From Tellurirhabdus bombi (lineage in GTDB: Bacteria; Bacteroidota; Bacteroidia; Cytophagales; Spirosomataceae): a stretch of DNA of 64,000 nt. The DNA lies in the NCBI RefSeq assembly GCF_021484805.1, contig NZ_CP090557.1, positions 980,501 through 1,044,500 on the forward strand. Direction: 5' to 3'. Every line of letters starts with the position of its first letter. The first letter of the stretch is position 1. Made by a program: the position numbers and the translations under genes. Shown piece after piece: positions 44,238-52,268 of this stretch. The notes beneath the pieces were generated by a model. That model worked only from the letters and a program-made list of their open reading frames with translations, did not search any database and had not been told where the DNA came from.

Positions 44238-45479
44238 TTATCCTCTAATGGCATGATCAACTTTAATATCTTGCCCGGACCATATTTTTTTGGCTGTCCA
44301 GTCGGTAGCTGGGCCTGACCAGAATGTATCTGTAGCCGGAAGTCCCAGCGGCAGAAAAGCCACCGAACACAGATAAAGGCTACCCGTTGAAATATAGGTT
44401 TCGCCAATCGAAGGTTGGTGCCCGCAAAGGCCAATCTGGAGCCACCCCTGTTTGTCGAACGTTCCGGGTGCCTCCATCGTCCGACGGATGACAGCCGTCA
44501 AGGCGCTACGCACCTGACCGGCGGGAAGTTCGGCAGGGAGAAACTGCTGCAAACCTGCCTGCGCCAAGAGCTGAAATGCGCCGCAACGGTAAGCCAGCGA
44601 CCGGCCAAAAGCCGCAAACGATCCATCCGTTCCGATCAAACGCTCCTGCACCTCGGCATAGCGGCGCGCACGGCGCAATATGGTTTCGTACAGGGCTTTA
44701 TCAGATTTATTAGCTTCTACCAGGGTTTTTACTACATCCAGCAGCATCGGCTGAATGACGTAGCTGTTGTAATTATCCCAGTGAAAGTCAGGCCCATCCC
44801 CGTAAATTCCATCTCCTTTATACCAGGCAAGGTGTTGTTTGATGGCATAATCCATGCGCATTTCGTCGCCATATCCCGTAAATCTCAAAAGAGCCGCTTC
44901 AACCATGGCGCTGAATAACAACCAGTTGCTATAACCAGGCTTGATCACTCGGGTTGCTTCTAAAGCGCGAATTACGTTGGTTTGAGCCGTTTTATCGAGT
45001 CCTCCCCAAAGCTGCTTTGGCGAACGCAGTAGACCATGCGCCAGGAAGGCTGCATCTACCAGCGGTTGGCCCCCTTGCGAAAAATTCAGGTAGTCCGGCG
45101 ACTGTGGATTAACGGCATTGGCAATGGCCTTCTGCGTCAGCAATAAATATTTTTTTCGGAGTTTTCCTTCTTCAGTTTCATCCGGTGCAAGTTCCAGCCA
45201 GGGCGCTAAACCCGCTACCGTCCGGCCTATTGCCTCTAGATGAGATACTTTTTTGCGCCCTTCCTCCTGCCCTTTAACGGACTCAACGGGCATGGTTGTT
45301 TTCAAACGACCTTCCGATAAGGCAACTACCACAGGGTCGGCGACTTTTAGTAGCATACGCAACCAGTAAGCCCGGTCATCGGCAGCGGGCGCCGGCGTGG
45401 TCGGCGGCGCGGCGATACCAGATAGCGTCGAAAAAAAAGGGAAAGTTGATAAAAGTCCAGTAAAGTAACGACGGTTCAT
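44238..45479 (-). CDS. DUF2264 domain exported protein
   Basis: A 413-aa protein beginning MNRRYFTGLLSTFPFF, a signal peptide with paired Arg ending near IAAPP. The body matches DUF2264: EAIGRTVAGLAPWLEL, FSQGGQPLVDAAFLAHGLLR, NWLLFSAMVEAALL, KGDGIYGDGPDFHWDNYNSYVIQPMLLD and GRSLAYRCGAFQLLAQ. The family has an alpha/alpha-toroid fold reminiscent of uronate lyases and glycoside hydrolases, so a sugar substrate is plausible but unproven. It is a single leftward gene. Confidence 0.88.
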   Translation of the reverse strand: MNRRYFTGLLSTFPFFSTLSGIAAPPTTPAPAADDRAYWLRMLLKVADPVVVALSEGRLKTTMPVESVKGQEEGRKKVSHLEAIGRTVAGLAPWLELAPDETEEGKLRKKYLLLTQKAIANAVNPQSPDYLNFSQGGQPLVDAAFLAHGLLRSPKQLWGGLDKTAQTNVIRALEATRVIKPGYSNWLLFSAMVEAALLRFTGYGDEMRMDYAIKQHLAWYKGDGIYGDGPDFHWDNYNSYVIQPMLLDVVKTLVEANKSDKALYETILRRARRYAEVQERLIGTDGSFAAFGRSLAYRCGAFQLLAQAGLQQFLPAELPAGQVRSALTAVIRRTMEAPGTFDKQGWLQIGLCGHQPSIGETYISTGSLYLCSVAFLPLGLPATDTFWSGPATDWTAKKIWSGQDIKVDHAIRG

Positions 45480-45651
45480 AAGTGGGTCAAAAACAGGTCT
45501 GGCAAGTCAGCAATTTACAATGACTAAATCCGACTCCGGCAAAATTCTACTTTAAAAATTTAGGGAAGGCATAGGGGGAAACCAGAACTCGGTAGTCTTA
45601 AAGACGAATCGCGATAGTCAGACTGATCTTTTATCTTAAAATAACGAACCA

Positions 45652-46803
45652 ATGAAACGCATTTTATACATCCTTGGCATTAGCTTTCTTTACAGCGTAA
45701 CAAGCCTGGCCCAATCTACGTCGCCCGAAACGAAGCAGGAGCTGAACGCAGCCCGCCAGGATCGCTACCCAAAACGATTTGTACAGGTAGGGTTCATCTA
45801 TCCATTGAGCACGAACGGCCTGGAAAACAACAAAGTAAGCAACAACTTATCGTTCAATTTACTCGGTGGTTATTCGGCGGCGCTGGACGGAGCCGAGTTT
45901 GGTGGACTGGTTAATCTGGAGAAAGATTACGTCCATGGCGTTCAGTTTGCCGGTATCCTCAACGCAGTCGGCGCGGAAGTCGACGGTGCCCAGTTCGCCG
46001 GGATTGCCAATGTGGTGGGCGGGCCCGTGTTTGGCCCTCAGTTCGCGGGGGTTGCCAATGTAGTAGGCAAAACAGTTATTGGGCCACAATTTGCCGGGAT
46101 TACCAACGTAGCGGGCGAAAACACAACAGGTGCCCAGGTAGCTGGCATTGCAAACGTCGTCGAAAAGAACACCAAAGGCGTTCAGATTGCCGGGATTACC
46201 AATATTGCCGAATCGGTTGATGGTGCCCAAATCGCTGGAATTCTTAACGTTGCCGAGCGCGTGAAAGGCGTTCAGATTGGTTTAATCAATATTGCGAAAA
46301 AGGTAGACGGTACCCAAATTGGCCTGCTCAGTCTTTCGCAGGATGGATACAAACGATTTGAAATCTGGGGCAGCGACGTGCTACACGGAAATGTCGGTTT
46401 TAAAATGGGTGGTAACAAGAAGTTCTACAACATCTTCACCGTGGGGGCTACCTGGCCAACCGATAACAAAAATCGTTGGGGTTATGGCTATGGTCTTGGA
46501 ACAAATCAGCCGCTGGGTAAGCGCAACCAGATTAGCATCGAAGCCATTGCGTACCAGATTCACGAACAGGGCACTTCGTGGGATTACCTGAATATGCTAA
46601 ACCAGGCGCGAGTTAGTTTTATCTTCCCGCTTGTAAACCGGTTTGCGCTTACGGTAACACCCACCTTTAATGTTCAGGTAACCACGCTGAAAACTGGCGA
46701 AGGCATTGGTACTTCCTGGGTGAAATACGATGTGTACGACCAGACCTTTGGCAATACCCGCGTCCGGATGTGGCCCGGACTAAACGTCGGTTTACAATTT
46801 TGA
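45652..46803 (+). CDS. Exported surface protein with a run of ~16-residue G-x-Q-[FIV] repeats
   Basis: A 383-aa protein with signal peptide ending SLAQS, a lead-in strand region, about ten tandem repeats of 14-16 residues (consensus G-x-Q-[FIV]-A-G-I-x-N-V), and a C-terminal beta-rich domain with strands like KFYNIFTVGATW and ALTVTPTFNVQV ending GLNVGLQF, which looks like an outer membrane barrel. The repeats would form a beta-solenoid. The pattern recalls the LA_2272-type surface repeat proteins. Function unknown. Confidence 0.75.
   Translation: MKRILYILGISFLYSVTSLAQSTSPETKQELNAARQDRYPKRFVQVGFIYPLSTNGLENNKVSNNLSFNLLGGYSAALDGAEFGGLVNLEKDYVHGVQFAGILNAVGAEVDGAQFAGIANVVGGPVFGPQFAGVANVVGKTVIGPQFAGITNVAGENTTGAQVAGIANVVEKNTKGVQIAGITNIAESVDGAQIAGILNVAERVKGVQIGLINIAKKVDGTQIGLLSLSQDGYKRFEIWGSDVLHGNVGFKMGGNKKFYNIFTVGATWPTDNKNRWGYGYGLGTNQPLGKRNQISIEAIAYQIHEQGTSWDYLNMLNQARVSFIFPLVNRFALTVTPTFNVQVTTLKTGEGIGTSWVKYDVYDQTFGNTRVRMWPGLNVGLQF
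45889..46338 (+). repeat. In-frame tandem repeats (period 42-48 nt) encoding a solenoid
   Basis: Units start with G-A-E-F, G-V-Q-F, G-A-Q-F, G-P-Q-F (twice), G-A-Q-V, G-V-Q-I, G-A-Q-I, G-V-Q-I, G-T-Q-I. The first six are 16 residues (48 nt), the later ones 14-15, so the period shortens toward the C-terminus. Repeats are degenerate at the DNA level. Confidence 0.85.
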
Positions 46804-46813
46804 TACGCTAAGC

Positions 46814-46852
46814 ATTTATTGGCCAAAAGGTTATGCCATTTGGCCAATAAAT
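46814..46852. terminator. Hairpin terminator between convergent genes
   Basis: ATTTATTGGCCAAA (46814-46827) pairs perfectly with TTTGGCCAATAAAT (46839-46852). It lies 10 nt after the repeat-protein gene and 29 nt from the end of the convergent reductase gene. Confidence 0.65.
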
Positions 46853-46881
46853 ATAATTACGAATCAATCTAGCAATGCTCC

Positions 46882-47397
46882 CTAAGATTCCGCTACGTAA
46901 TGCAATTCTACCAAACCCGGTTCATACGATTTGCATTCGACAAATTGCCAGTAGTGCCGATTGTGAGTCGGCTGAAACAGCGGAATTCCATTGCCTAATA
47001 AGATCGGGTGGACAAACACCTGTAGCTCATCAATCAAGCCCGCTTCCAGCAAGGTGGCATTGATTTGCCCGCCGCCAACCAAGAAAATATCCTTACCTTC
47101 CTGTTGCTTCAACGCTTGAACAAACGCCACAATGTCACCCGACACAAAGTCAACTTCGGGTTTTTCCGGGTGGTTTGTCTGACGCGTAAAAACGTAGTTT
47201 TTCAATCCTTTGTACGGAAACTCCCCGAAACCCTGACTTAACTTGTAGGTTTCGTTTCCCATCAAGGTGGTATCAATGGTTTTAAGGAAAGCATCGTAGC
47301 CGAAGTCTCCCTCCGTAAACAGCCAATCGATTTCACCATTTGGACCAGCAATGTAGTTATCCAGACTTGTAGCAATAAACAATTTTACCTTTCTCAT
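46882..47397 (-). CDS. Dihydrofolate-reductase-like protein (RibD C-terminal family)
   Basis: A 171-aa reductase of the RibD_C/DHFR superfamily: begins MRKVKLFIATSLDNYIAGPNG, then LMGNETYKL, YVFTRQ, and the nucleotide-binding IFLVGGGQINATLLEAGLIDEL, with the ending HPILLGNGIPLF. Such small stand-alone members (YwjB/YyaP type) are common and their substrates are unknown. The ATG at 47397 fits the family start better than one 8 codons upstream. It lies 66 nt after an AraC regulator gene in the same direction. Confidence 0.9.
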   Translation of the reverse strand: MRKVKLFIATSLDNYIAGPNGEIDWLFTEGDFGYDAFLKTIDTTLMGNETYKLSQGFGEFPYKGLKNYVFTRQTNHPEKPEVDFVSGDIVAFVQALKQQEGKDIFLVGGGQINATLLEAGLIDELQVFVHPILLGNGIPLFQPTHNRHYWQFVECKSYEPGLVELHYVAES

Positions 47398-47414
47398 AAT
47401 TGCAGATTTTGGGA

Positions 47415-47422
47415 CAAACATA
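47415..47422 (-). promoter_or_regulatory. Candidate -7 element for the DHFR-like gene
   Basis: The minus strand reads TATGTTTG, matching TAnnTTTG, 17 nt before the ATG. The -33 position is weak. Confidence 0.3.
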
Positions 47423-47463
47423 CGGCTGCCTCAGATCGGAAAATTGTATAAAAGTTACCTTCA

Positions 47464-48297
47464 TCAGGCTGTGTTTTCCCGAATAAAACAAGGATCGGTC
47501 TGGTCTACATCGCCCGCCAAGACACGATTTCGATACGTTCCAGGCGTTAGATTAGTCAGCGATTTGAAGAGATGGTTGAGGTGCGCCTGATCAAAGAAGC
47601 GGTGATGATAAGCTAGTTCCGTAAGTGACTGCTGCGGATTCCGGGCCAGATCGGTAGCAACTTCGTTGAGTAGCCGAAGGTGCAAAAACCGCCCTGGCGA
47701 GATGCCAATGTATTTTTTGAAGGCAACGGTCAGCGATTTAGGTGTCCGTCGCAACTTAGCTGCCAGCTCCCGAATGATTCCATCGTGCCACGGTCGGTTT
47801 TGCAGGTAAGCAACAGCGTAGGGAATATAAGCGGGCACGTCTTTACTGGCTAAGTGCTTTATCAGAAACTGCTCTACGCCAGCTAGTTTGTCATCTGCAC
47901 TCACTAAATCACGCACAAAATCGGTTGTTTCCGCAATGGATTGCCGAAAGATAGTAGGGCCATCCACAACCTGGTTCGTTAGCTCCGAAGCGGGTATGTT
48001 AGTCAGAGAATACAGCGCCCATGGTTTCAAAAAAACGCCAAATGTTTCGTGCCTGCCCTGGGTAGTAGAGCGTTGCGGACGCGTATAGATACCGTTCAGC
48101 CAACTTTCTTTATTTATTATAAGCGTCTGGTCATGAACGTCGGTGACGGCAAACTGCTCCGAAAAATTAAACATTAATTCATGCCGCATCACAGGCAAAC
48201 CCAGATCCTGCTGATTGAATTCATCACCTGAAACGTGCCACAGCTGGTCAATAAACGGGCGTAGAATTGCGGGAGGATTGCGAAAAATTAATTCCAT
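47464..48297 (-). CDS. AraC-family transcriptional regulator
   Basis: A 277-aa regulator with an N-terminal effector domain (about 1-150; no recognised ligand motif) and a C-terminal AraC DNA-binding domain (about 165-262): first helix-turn-helix IRELAAKLRRTPKSLTVAFKKY, then ISPGRFLHLRLLNEV and the second one with LTELAYHHRFFDQAHLNHLFK, ending TPGTYRNR. It may control the DHFR-like gene just downstream. An inverted repeat lies 102 nt upstream of its start and could be an operator. Confidence 0.92.
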   Translation of the reverse strand: MELIFRNPPAILRPFIDQLWHVSGDEFNQQDLGLPVMRHELMFNFSEQFAVTDVHDQTLIINKESWLNGIYTRPQRSTTQGRHETFGVFLKPWALYSLTNIPASELTNQVVDGPTIFRQSIAETTDFVRDLVSADDKLAGVEQFLIKHLASKDVPAYIPYAVAYLQNRPWHDGIIRELAAKLRRTPKSLTVAFKKYIGISPGRFLHLRLLNEVATDLARNPQQSLTELAYHHRFFDQAHLNHLFKSLTNLTPGTYRNRVLAGDVDQTDPCFIRENTA

Positions 48298-48398
48298 GGT
48301 AGTTGAAGACGCTTATCTGGCCAACAACGTTCCATCACGAAAGGTTTTTGGGTCTATATTTTGAATAAGCTCTTATTTTACAGACAATTAAGGACTAG

Positions 48399-48435
48399 CT
48401 ATTCAGCGAATAAGACAGATTTATTCGCTGAATAG
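48399..48435. repeat. Perfect 15-bp inverted repeat upstream of the AraC regulator
   Basis: CTATTCAGCGAATAA (48399-48413) and TTATTCGCTGAATAG (48421-48435) around 7 nt. No T-run on either side. It may be an operator for the AraC-type regulator or a terminator for the small frame at 48449. Confidence 0.65.
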
Positions 48436-48448
48436 GCTTACAAAATTG

Positions 48449-48538
48449 TTAAAATTGTGTCATCATTCCGGCCAGAAGAGCGGCCATTACCAGGAGCAAA
48501 ACTCGATAAAGCGTCATTTTAGAGAGGAGAAGTTTCAT
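48449..48538 (-). CDS. Possible 29-aa single-helix membrane peptide
   Basis: An open frame of 30 codons, MKLLLSKMTLYRVLLLVM continuing with AALLAGMMTQF and a TAA stop. It has a basic N-terminus and one hydrophobic helix, like a membrane microprotein or a bare signal peptide. An ATG directly before it (48541) would add one Met. No strong ribosome site is visible, as is usual in this phylum. Its position between a dyad and non-coding DNA and its amphipathic design are the only support; chance is possible. Confidence 0.35.
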   Translation of the reverse strand: MKLLLSKMTLYRVLLLVMAALLAGMMTQF

Positions 48539-48727
48539 CATTGGGCTATTGGTTATAAGTTATGTACGCTAATCCAGGATAGATTTATAATCACCAACAA
48601 ACCGACGGCTATCGTCATATATTCTTTTAAGCAACTAATAAAACCGCATACTTTCAAATTTTTCCTAAATATTCGATAAACAGTATGGAAAAACGCTAAA
48701 TATCCATGCTAACCTGGTGGACGCAAA

Positions 48728-48755
48728 TAAAAAAAGCCACGGCTTAGCCATGGCT
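48728..48755 (-). terminator. Rho-independent terminator (minus strand)
   Basis: On the minus strand AGCCATGGC (48747-48755) pairs with GCCGTGGCT (48735-48743, with one G-T pair), followed by a T-run (A-run 48728-48735). It ends the leftward gene at 48782. Confidence 0.8.
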
Positions 48756-48781
48756 CCTCTACCAAAATTCTATGTCTCAAC

Positions 48782-49126
48782 TTAGTTTCCGGTTTTCTTA
48801 GGCTGTGGGGCGCGGCTACTGGTGCTTCCCTTAGTATCTTGTCCGCTTCCGGTTTGTCCTGTTTTGGTTGTTCCCGTTTGCAGGTTACTGTTTCCGGCCC
48901 GACTGTGACCCGACTTCATTTTGCCGCTTCCTTTGCCTTCCTGGCTAGAACCGGAGCTGTAGGCAGGAGATGGATGGTCTTTCCGGTATGTTTTAACCGG
49001 AACTGACTTATCGTCGCTATCCGATTTTTTTGTTTGATTGGCCGGCTGTTGGGCCGTTGTTTGTGCTATTGTTTCCAGCGTGATACCGGCTGCCAGTATC
49101 ATCGTCATTATCCATGCTTTTTTCAT
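48782..49126 (-). CDS. Small exported low-complexity protein (Ser/Gly/Lys-rich), A
   Basis: A 114-aa protein with a clear signal peptide (MKKAWIMTMILAAGITLETIAQ) and a disordered remainder rich in Ser, Gly, Thr, Gln and Lys (for example YSSGSSQEGKGSGKMKSGHS). No known domain. It is the first from the left of three similar leftward genes (49162-49488, 49629-50210), each with a signal peptide ending in an AQ or SAQ-type site, and two of them with their own terminators. Function unknown. Confidence 0.7.
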   Translation of the reverse strand: MKKAWIMTMILAAGITLETIAQTTAQQPANQTKKSDSDDKSVPVKTYRKDHPSPAYSSGSSQEGKGSGKMKSGHSRAGNSNLQTGTTKTGQTGSGQDTKGSTSSRAPQPKKTGN

Positions 49127-49161
49127 AACGTTTTCTTGCGACTATTCTTTACTGTTTGCTT

Positions 49162-49488
49162 CTATCTACGTAATGTATCAACGCTCGTTGCACCACCTCT
49201 GCGCAGGGAGTCGGGACGGAGACGCCGCTGCTCGTTGGCAGGCCGCCGGTCGTCAATGGGTTCATTTGCGGGCCGACCGTCATTAATCTGCTCACGACGT
49301 TGGCGTTGCTTCAAACCGGGGTCTTTCAGCATCTTTTTGTCCTGAATCGCTTTTTTGTCCTGCGCACTCCCCCGCGTTTCTGTGGTTGAGGTCGATTGAT
49401 TCATGGTTGGCTGCTGATTCTGCGCAGTTGCCGATAAACTAACGCCAAGTCCCACAGCCAGGATACCTATATATTTGTATAATTTCAT
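49162..49488 (-). CDS. Small exported low-complexity protein (Arg/Asp/Gln-rich), B
   Basis: A 108-aa protein with signal peptide MKLYKYIGILAVGLGVSLSA and then TAQNQQPT; the mature part is rich in Gln, Asp, Arg and Lys with a near repeat (DGRPANEPIDDRRPANEQRR). No recognised domain. Middle member of the cluster of three exported low-complexity proteins; the gap to the next one downstream is 35 nt. Confidence 0.7.
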   Translation of the reverse strand: MKLYKYIGILAVGLGVSLSATAQNQQPTMNQSTSTTETRGSAQDKKAIQDKKMLKDPGLKQRQRREQINDGRPANEPIDDRRPANEQRRLRPDSLRRGGATSVDTLRR

Positions 49489-49522
49489 CGCACCAGATTT
49501 TTATTTATTGGAGAAGCCTATG

Positions 49523-49558
49523 AAAAAAAGAAGCAGACACTGCGTAGCGTCTGCTTCT
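49523..49558 (-). terminator. Rho-independent terminator (minus strand)
   Basis: AGAAGCAGAC (49529-49538) pairs with GTCTGCTTCT (49549-49558); the A-run at 49523-49529 gives a T-run on the minus strand. It ends the leftward gene at 49629. Confidence 0.85.
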
Positions 49559-49628
49559 CTACAAAATAAGTAAGGCAATCGTCTAGACTATGATTTATGC
49601 TTACAAAATCAGGATCTAGCTATTTCTC

Positions 49629-50210
49629 TTAGTTATTCCGCGTTGTATCGCTACTCATCGAGCCAGTCGTGTTATTCCGATTCTGACGGTTTTTGCGATC
49701 CTTCTTGTTCATTTTCTGGTTTCTATCCATGGTTCCAGTTGTACCTGTTGTACCCATAGTACTTCCTGTACCCGTGGTTGTACCTGTACCCATAGTGCTT
49801 CCTGTACCCGTAGTCTGCGGCGTCTGGATGGTAGTCCGATCAGTAGCCCGGTTTTCACGGCCCTGCTGATTTTGCATCGTACCCGACTGGTTAGTTGTAC
49901 CGGTTTGTGTTTGTGGGTACGTTGTTGAACCAGTGCTTGTCTGAGTTCCTAGATTCGTATTTGACTGCGGATATGTAGTCGAGTTCGTATTTGTACTGCC
50001 CGTTACACCCTGCTGGGTTGTTCCCTGGGTTTGTGGCTGTTGCGTACGTGGATCAGTCGTTGACTGTGTATTGGATTGCTGATATGACGATGATCCACTA
50101 TTCGTCCCTGTTGTCGAACCAGTGCTGGTTCCTGTCGGTGTTGTTTGCGCTTGCGATTCTAAAGTAGCAATCCCCACTAACATCGCTCCAAGCATTATTA
50201 CCTTTTTCAT
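49629..50210 (-). CDS. Small exported low-complexity protein (Thr/Gly/Gln-rich), C
   Basis: A 193-aa protein with signal peptide MKKVIMLGAMLVGIATLESQAQ and a mature part made almost wholly of Thr, Gly, Ser, Gln and Asn (TTGTNSGSSSYQQSNTQSTT, later TGTGSTMGTGTTTGTG). A basic segment NQKMNKKDRKNRQNRNN precedes the end. It is likely disordered and secreted or periplasmic. Internal DNA repeats (49751-49777 and 49787-49813) suggest growth by slippage. Third member of the cluster; function unknown. Confidence 0.7.
   Translation of the reverse strand: MKKVIMLGAMLVGIATLESQAQTTPTGTSTGSTTGTNSGSSSYQQSNTQSTTDPRTQQPQTQGTTQQGVTGSTNTNSTTYPQSNTNLGTQTSTGSTTYPQTQTGTTNQSGTMQNQQGRENRATDRTTIQTPQTTGTGSTMGTGTTTGTGSTMGTTGTTGTMDRNQKMNKKDRKNRQNRNNTTGSMSSDTTRNN
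49751..49813 (-). repeat. 36-nt-period direct repeat in the Thr/Gly-rich gene
   Basis: Segments starting TACCCATAGT (49751) and TACCCATAGT (49787) share 27 nt with two mismatches, encoding repeated TGTGSTMG units. Likely a slippage site. Confidence 0.7.
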
Positions 50211-50391
50211 CGTTGAGTTTATTTTGAAGGTTGTTATTAAACATTTGGTTATTTAATCACCTGTCAGATAATCTAACGATCCCCAGACAAACATGGTTCA
50301 TTATTATTGAGCGAACGGGATCAATGTATTATCATATCGCAAAATACGAAAGTACAATATTGCCCTTCTCTAATGGTGGCAGTAAAGCAAA

Positions 50392-50430
50392 ATGACCAAG
50401 TGATTCCGTGGCTGGAAAGCACTTGGTCAT
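50392..50430 (-). terminator. Hairpin after the GMC oxidoreductase gene
   Basis: ATGACCAAGTG (50392-50402) pairs with CACTTGGTCAT (50420-50430). The minus-strand continuation TTTGCTTTAC is only weakly T-rich. It lies 29 nt past the end of the GMC gene; the remainder of the 248-nt gap (50211-50391) shows nothing I recognise. Confidence 0.6.
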
Positions 50431-50458
50431 CTTTATTAATTATCTAAAATTCAGCTAA

Positions 50459-52177
50459 TTACAGCGTCTTTTTCTTTAATTCTTTCACCGCAAAATCAGC
50501 TGCCCGAGCCGTTAAAGCCATGTAAGTAAGCGATGGATTAACGCAAGAAGCAGAGGTCATTGCAGCGCCATCCGTCACGAATACATTTTTTACAGCATGT
50601 AGCTGGTTGTTAGCATTCAGAACAGATGTTTTCGGATCGCGGCCCATCCGGGCAGTACCCATTTCGTGGATACCAATACCGAGGTGCTTCGACTCATCGT
50701 TATACGCGTGAACATCTTTTACACCGGCAGCTTCGAGCATCTCAGCGGCATCGTTCATCATATCAATCCGCATTTTACGCTCATTTTCGCCGTAAGCCGC
50801 ATCAAATACAATAACGGGTAGTCCCCACTTATCCTTTTCAGTTGGGTGCAGGGTCATTCGGTTGTTTGAGTTCGGTAATACTTCACCAAATCCACCCAAT
50901 CCCATCGTCCACTCGCCCGGTTTTGTTAGTTCTTCTTTGAACGCCGCTCCGAAGCCTTCGATGCCGTTACCCCGGCCCCAACCGCCCCGGCCCGCGCCAC
51001 CTTGGTAGCCAAAGCCACGCAGGTAATCACGCTTGTCACCAGCCCAGTTCCGGTAGCGAGGAACGTAAACCCCGTTTGCCCGACGACCGTAGTAGTATTT
51101 ATCTTCCATGCCTTCCCAACGGCCCGACGCGCCAACAGCCAGGTGGTGGTCCATGATGTTACGCCCCAGTTGATCGCTGTCATTTCCCATACCGTTCGGG
51201 AAGCGCGCCGATTTTGAGTTCATCAAAATAGACGCACTAGCCAATGCCGAAGCATTCATGAAGATGATTTTAGCGAAATATTCGCGTACTTCTTTCGTAT
51301 TCTGATCAATGACGCGTACGCCTGTGGCCTTCTGTGTTTTGTTATCGAACAATACTTCCGAAACAATCGAATCCGGGCGTAACGTCAACCGGCCTGTTTT
51401 CATGGCCGCAGGCAGCGTAGCCGACTGGGTGCTGAAATAGGCACCGTACGGACATCCTCGCATACACTGGTTCCGATACTGGCAGGCAGCCCGTCCCAAC
51501 GCATAGTGAAAATCTTTCGGTGCGGTCAGGTGAGCAACCCGGCCCATAATCATCTTACGACCACCAAACTGTTTTTCCATCCGCGCTTTTACCTCCTTCT
51601 CCACGCAGTTGAACTGCATAGCGGGCAAAAACTGACCATCTGGCAATACACTCAAACCATCTTTAGACCCAGAGATCCCGGCAAATTTCTCCACATGGTC
51701 ATACCAGGGCGCCAGGTCTTTGTAGCGAATAGGCCAATCTACACCAATTCCTTCTTTGGCATTGGCCAGAAAGTCTTCTTCGTTCAGTCGGTAGCTCTGC
51801 CGACCCCACATTAGCGACCGACCGCCAACATGGTAGCCCCGAATCCAGTCGAAGGGACGGGTTTCGAGGTAGGGATTTTCCTTATCGTTTTCAAAGTGGT
51901 GCCGCCACTCTTCGTTTACGGTGTAACCCGTACGCATGCCAGCCCAGTATTCCTCGGCGGCCTGGACCGTATTCCGGCCCCGGTGCGGAAACTCCCATGG
52001 ATTTAGGGTAGCGGTTTTGTAGCCTTCAATATGCTTGATATCGCGACCCCGCTCCAGCATCAGCACTTTCAGGCCCTTTTCCGTTAATTCTTTGGCTGCC
52101 CAGCCCCCCGAAATGCCCGACCCAACCACAATGGCGTCGTAGGTCATTTCTTTTATGGCATCAATATTTAAGTTCAT
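50459..52177 (-). CDS. GMC-family FAD oxidoreductase (sugar dehydrogenase type)
   Basis: A 572-aa flavoenzyme. FAD-binding motif YDAIVVGSGISGGWAAKEL at about 13-31; GGRSLMWGRQSYR loop; a Cys motif C232-x5-C238-x3-C242 (ACQYRNQCMRGCPYGA) like that seen in FAD-glucose dehydrogenase alpha subunits; catalytic His in GIHEMGTARMG and late Asn in CVNPSLTYMALTARAA. No signal peptide is visible; it may be exported together with its partner. The gene 91 nt upstream encodes a gluconate 2-dehydrogenase subunit 3-like protein, and together they likely form a sugar or sugar-alcohol dehydrogenase. No cytochrome c subunit is in the window. Confidence 0.93.
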   Translation of the reverse strand: MNLNIDAIKEMTYDAIVVGSGISGGWAAKELTEKGLKVLMLERGRDIKHIEGYKTATLNPWEFPHRGRNTVQAAEEYWAGMRTGYTVNEEWRHHFENDKENPYLETRPFDWIRGYHVGGRSLMWGRQSYRLNEEDFLANAKEGIGVDWPIRYKDLAPWYDHVEKFAGISGSKDGLSVLPDGQFLPAMQFNCVEKEVKARMEKQFGGRKMIMGRVAHLTAPKDFHYALGRAACQYRNQCMRGCPYGAYFSTQSATLPAAMKTGRLTLRPDSIVSEVLFDNKTQKATGVRVIDQNTKEVREYFAKIIFMNASALASASILMNSKSARFPNGMGNDSDQLGRNIMDHHLAVGASGRWEGMEDKYYYGRRANGVYVPRYRNWAGDKRDYLRGFGYQGGAGRGGWGRGNGIEGFGAAFKEELTKPGEWTMGLGGFGEVLPNSNNRMTLHPTEKDKWGLPVIVFDAAYGENERKMRIDMMNDAAEMLEAAGVKDVHAYNDESKHLGIGIHEMGTARMGRDPKTSVLNANNQLHAVKNVFVTDGAAMTSASCVNPSLTYMALTARAADFAVKELKKKTL

Positions 52178-52268
52178 AGGTCAAATTATAAACGAATAAT
52201 TTATCGTGAATAATGACTCGTCCTTTTTATAAGGCAGTCTTTATTCAATTGACTTAGTTTAGGTATAA

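Larger units (their letters stand above)
48298..48781. other. Intergenic region with a dyad, a possible small gene and a terminator
   Basis: This 484-nt stretch between the AraC regulator and a leftward low-complexity gene holds a 15-bp dyad (48399-48435), a possible 29-aa membrane peptide gene (48449-48538) and a terminator (48728-48755). The rest, 48540-48725, is AT-rich with nothing I recognise. Confidence 0.6.

Noticed and set aside
45889-46338. Regular 48-nt repeats considered as a CRISPR or other DNA repeat array
   Set aside because: Repeats are in frame, degenerate and encode a consistent protein pattern; there are no unique spacers.
48446-48679. 77-codon frame on the plus strand
   Set aside because: His/Lys-rich with no signal or domain; it overlaps the better 29-aa minus-strand frame, and its sequence looks like translated AT-rich spacer.
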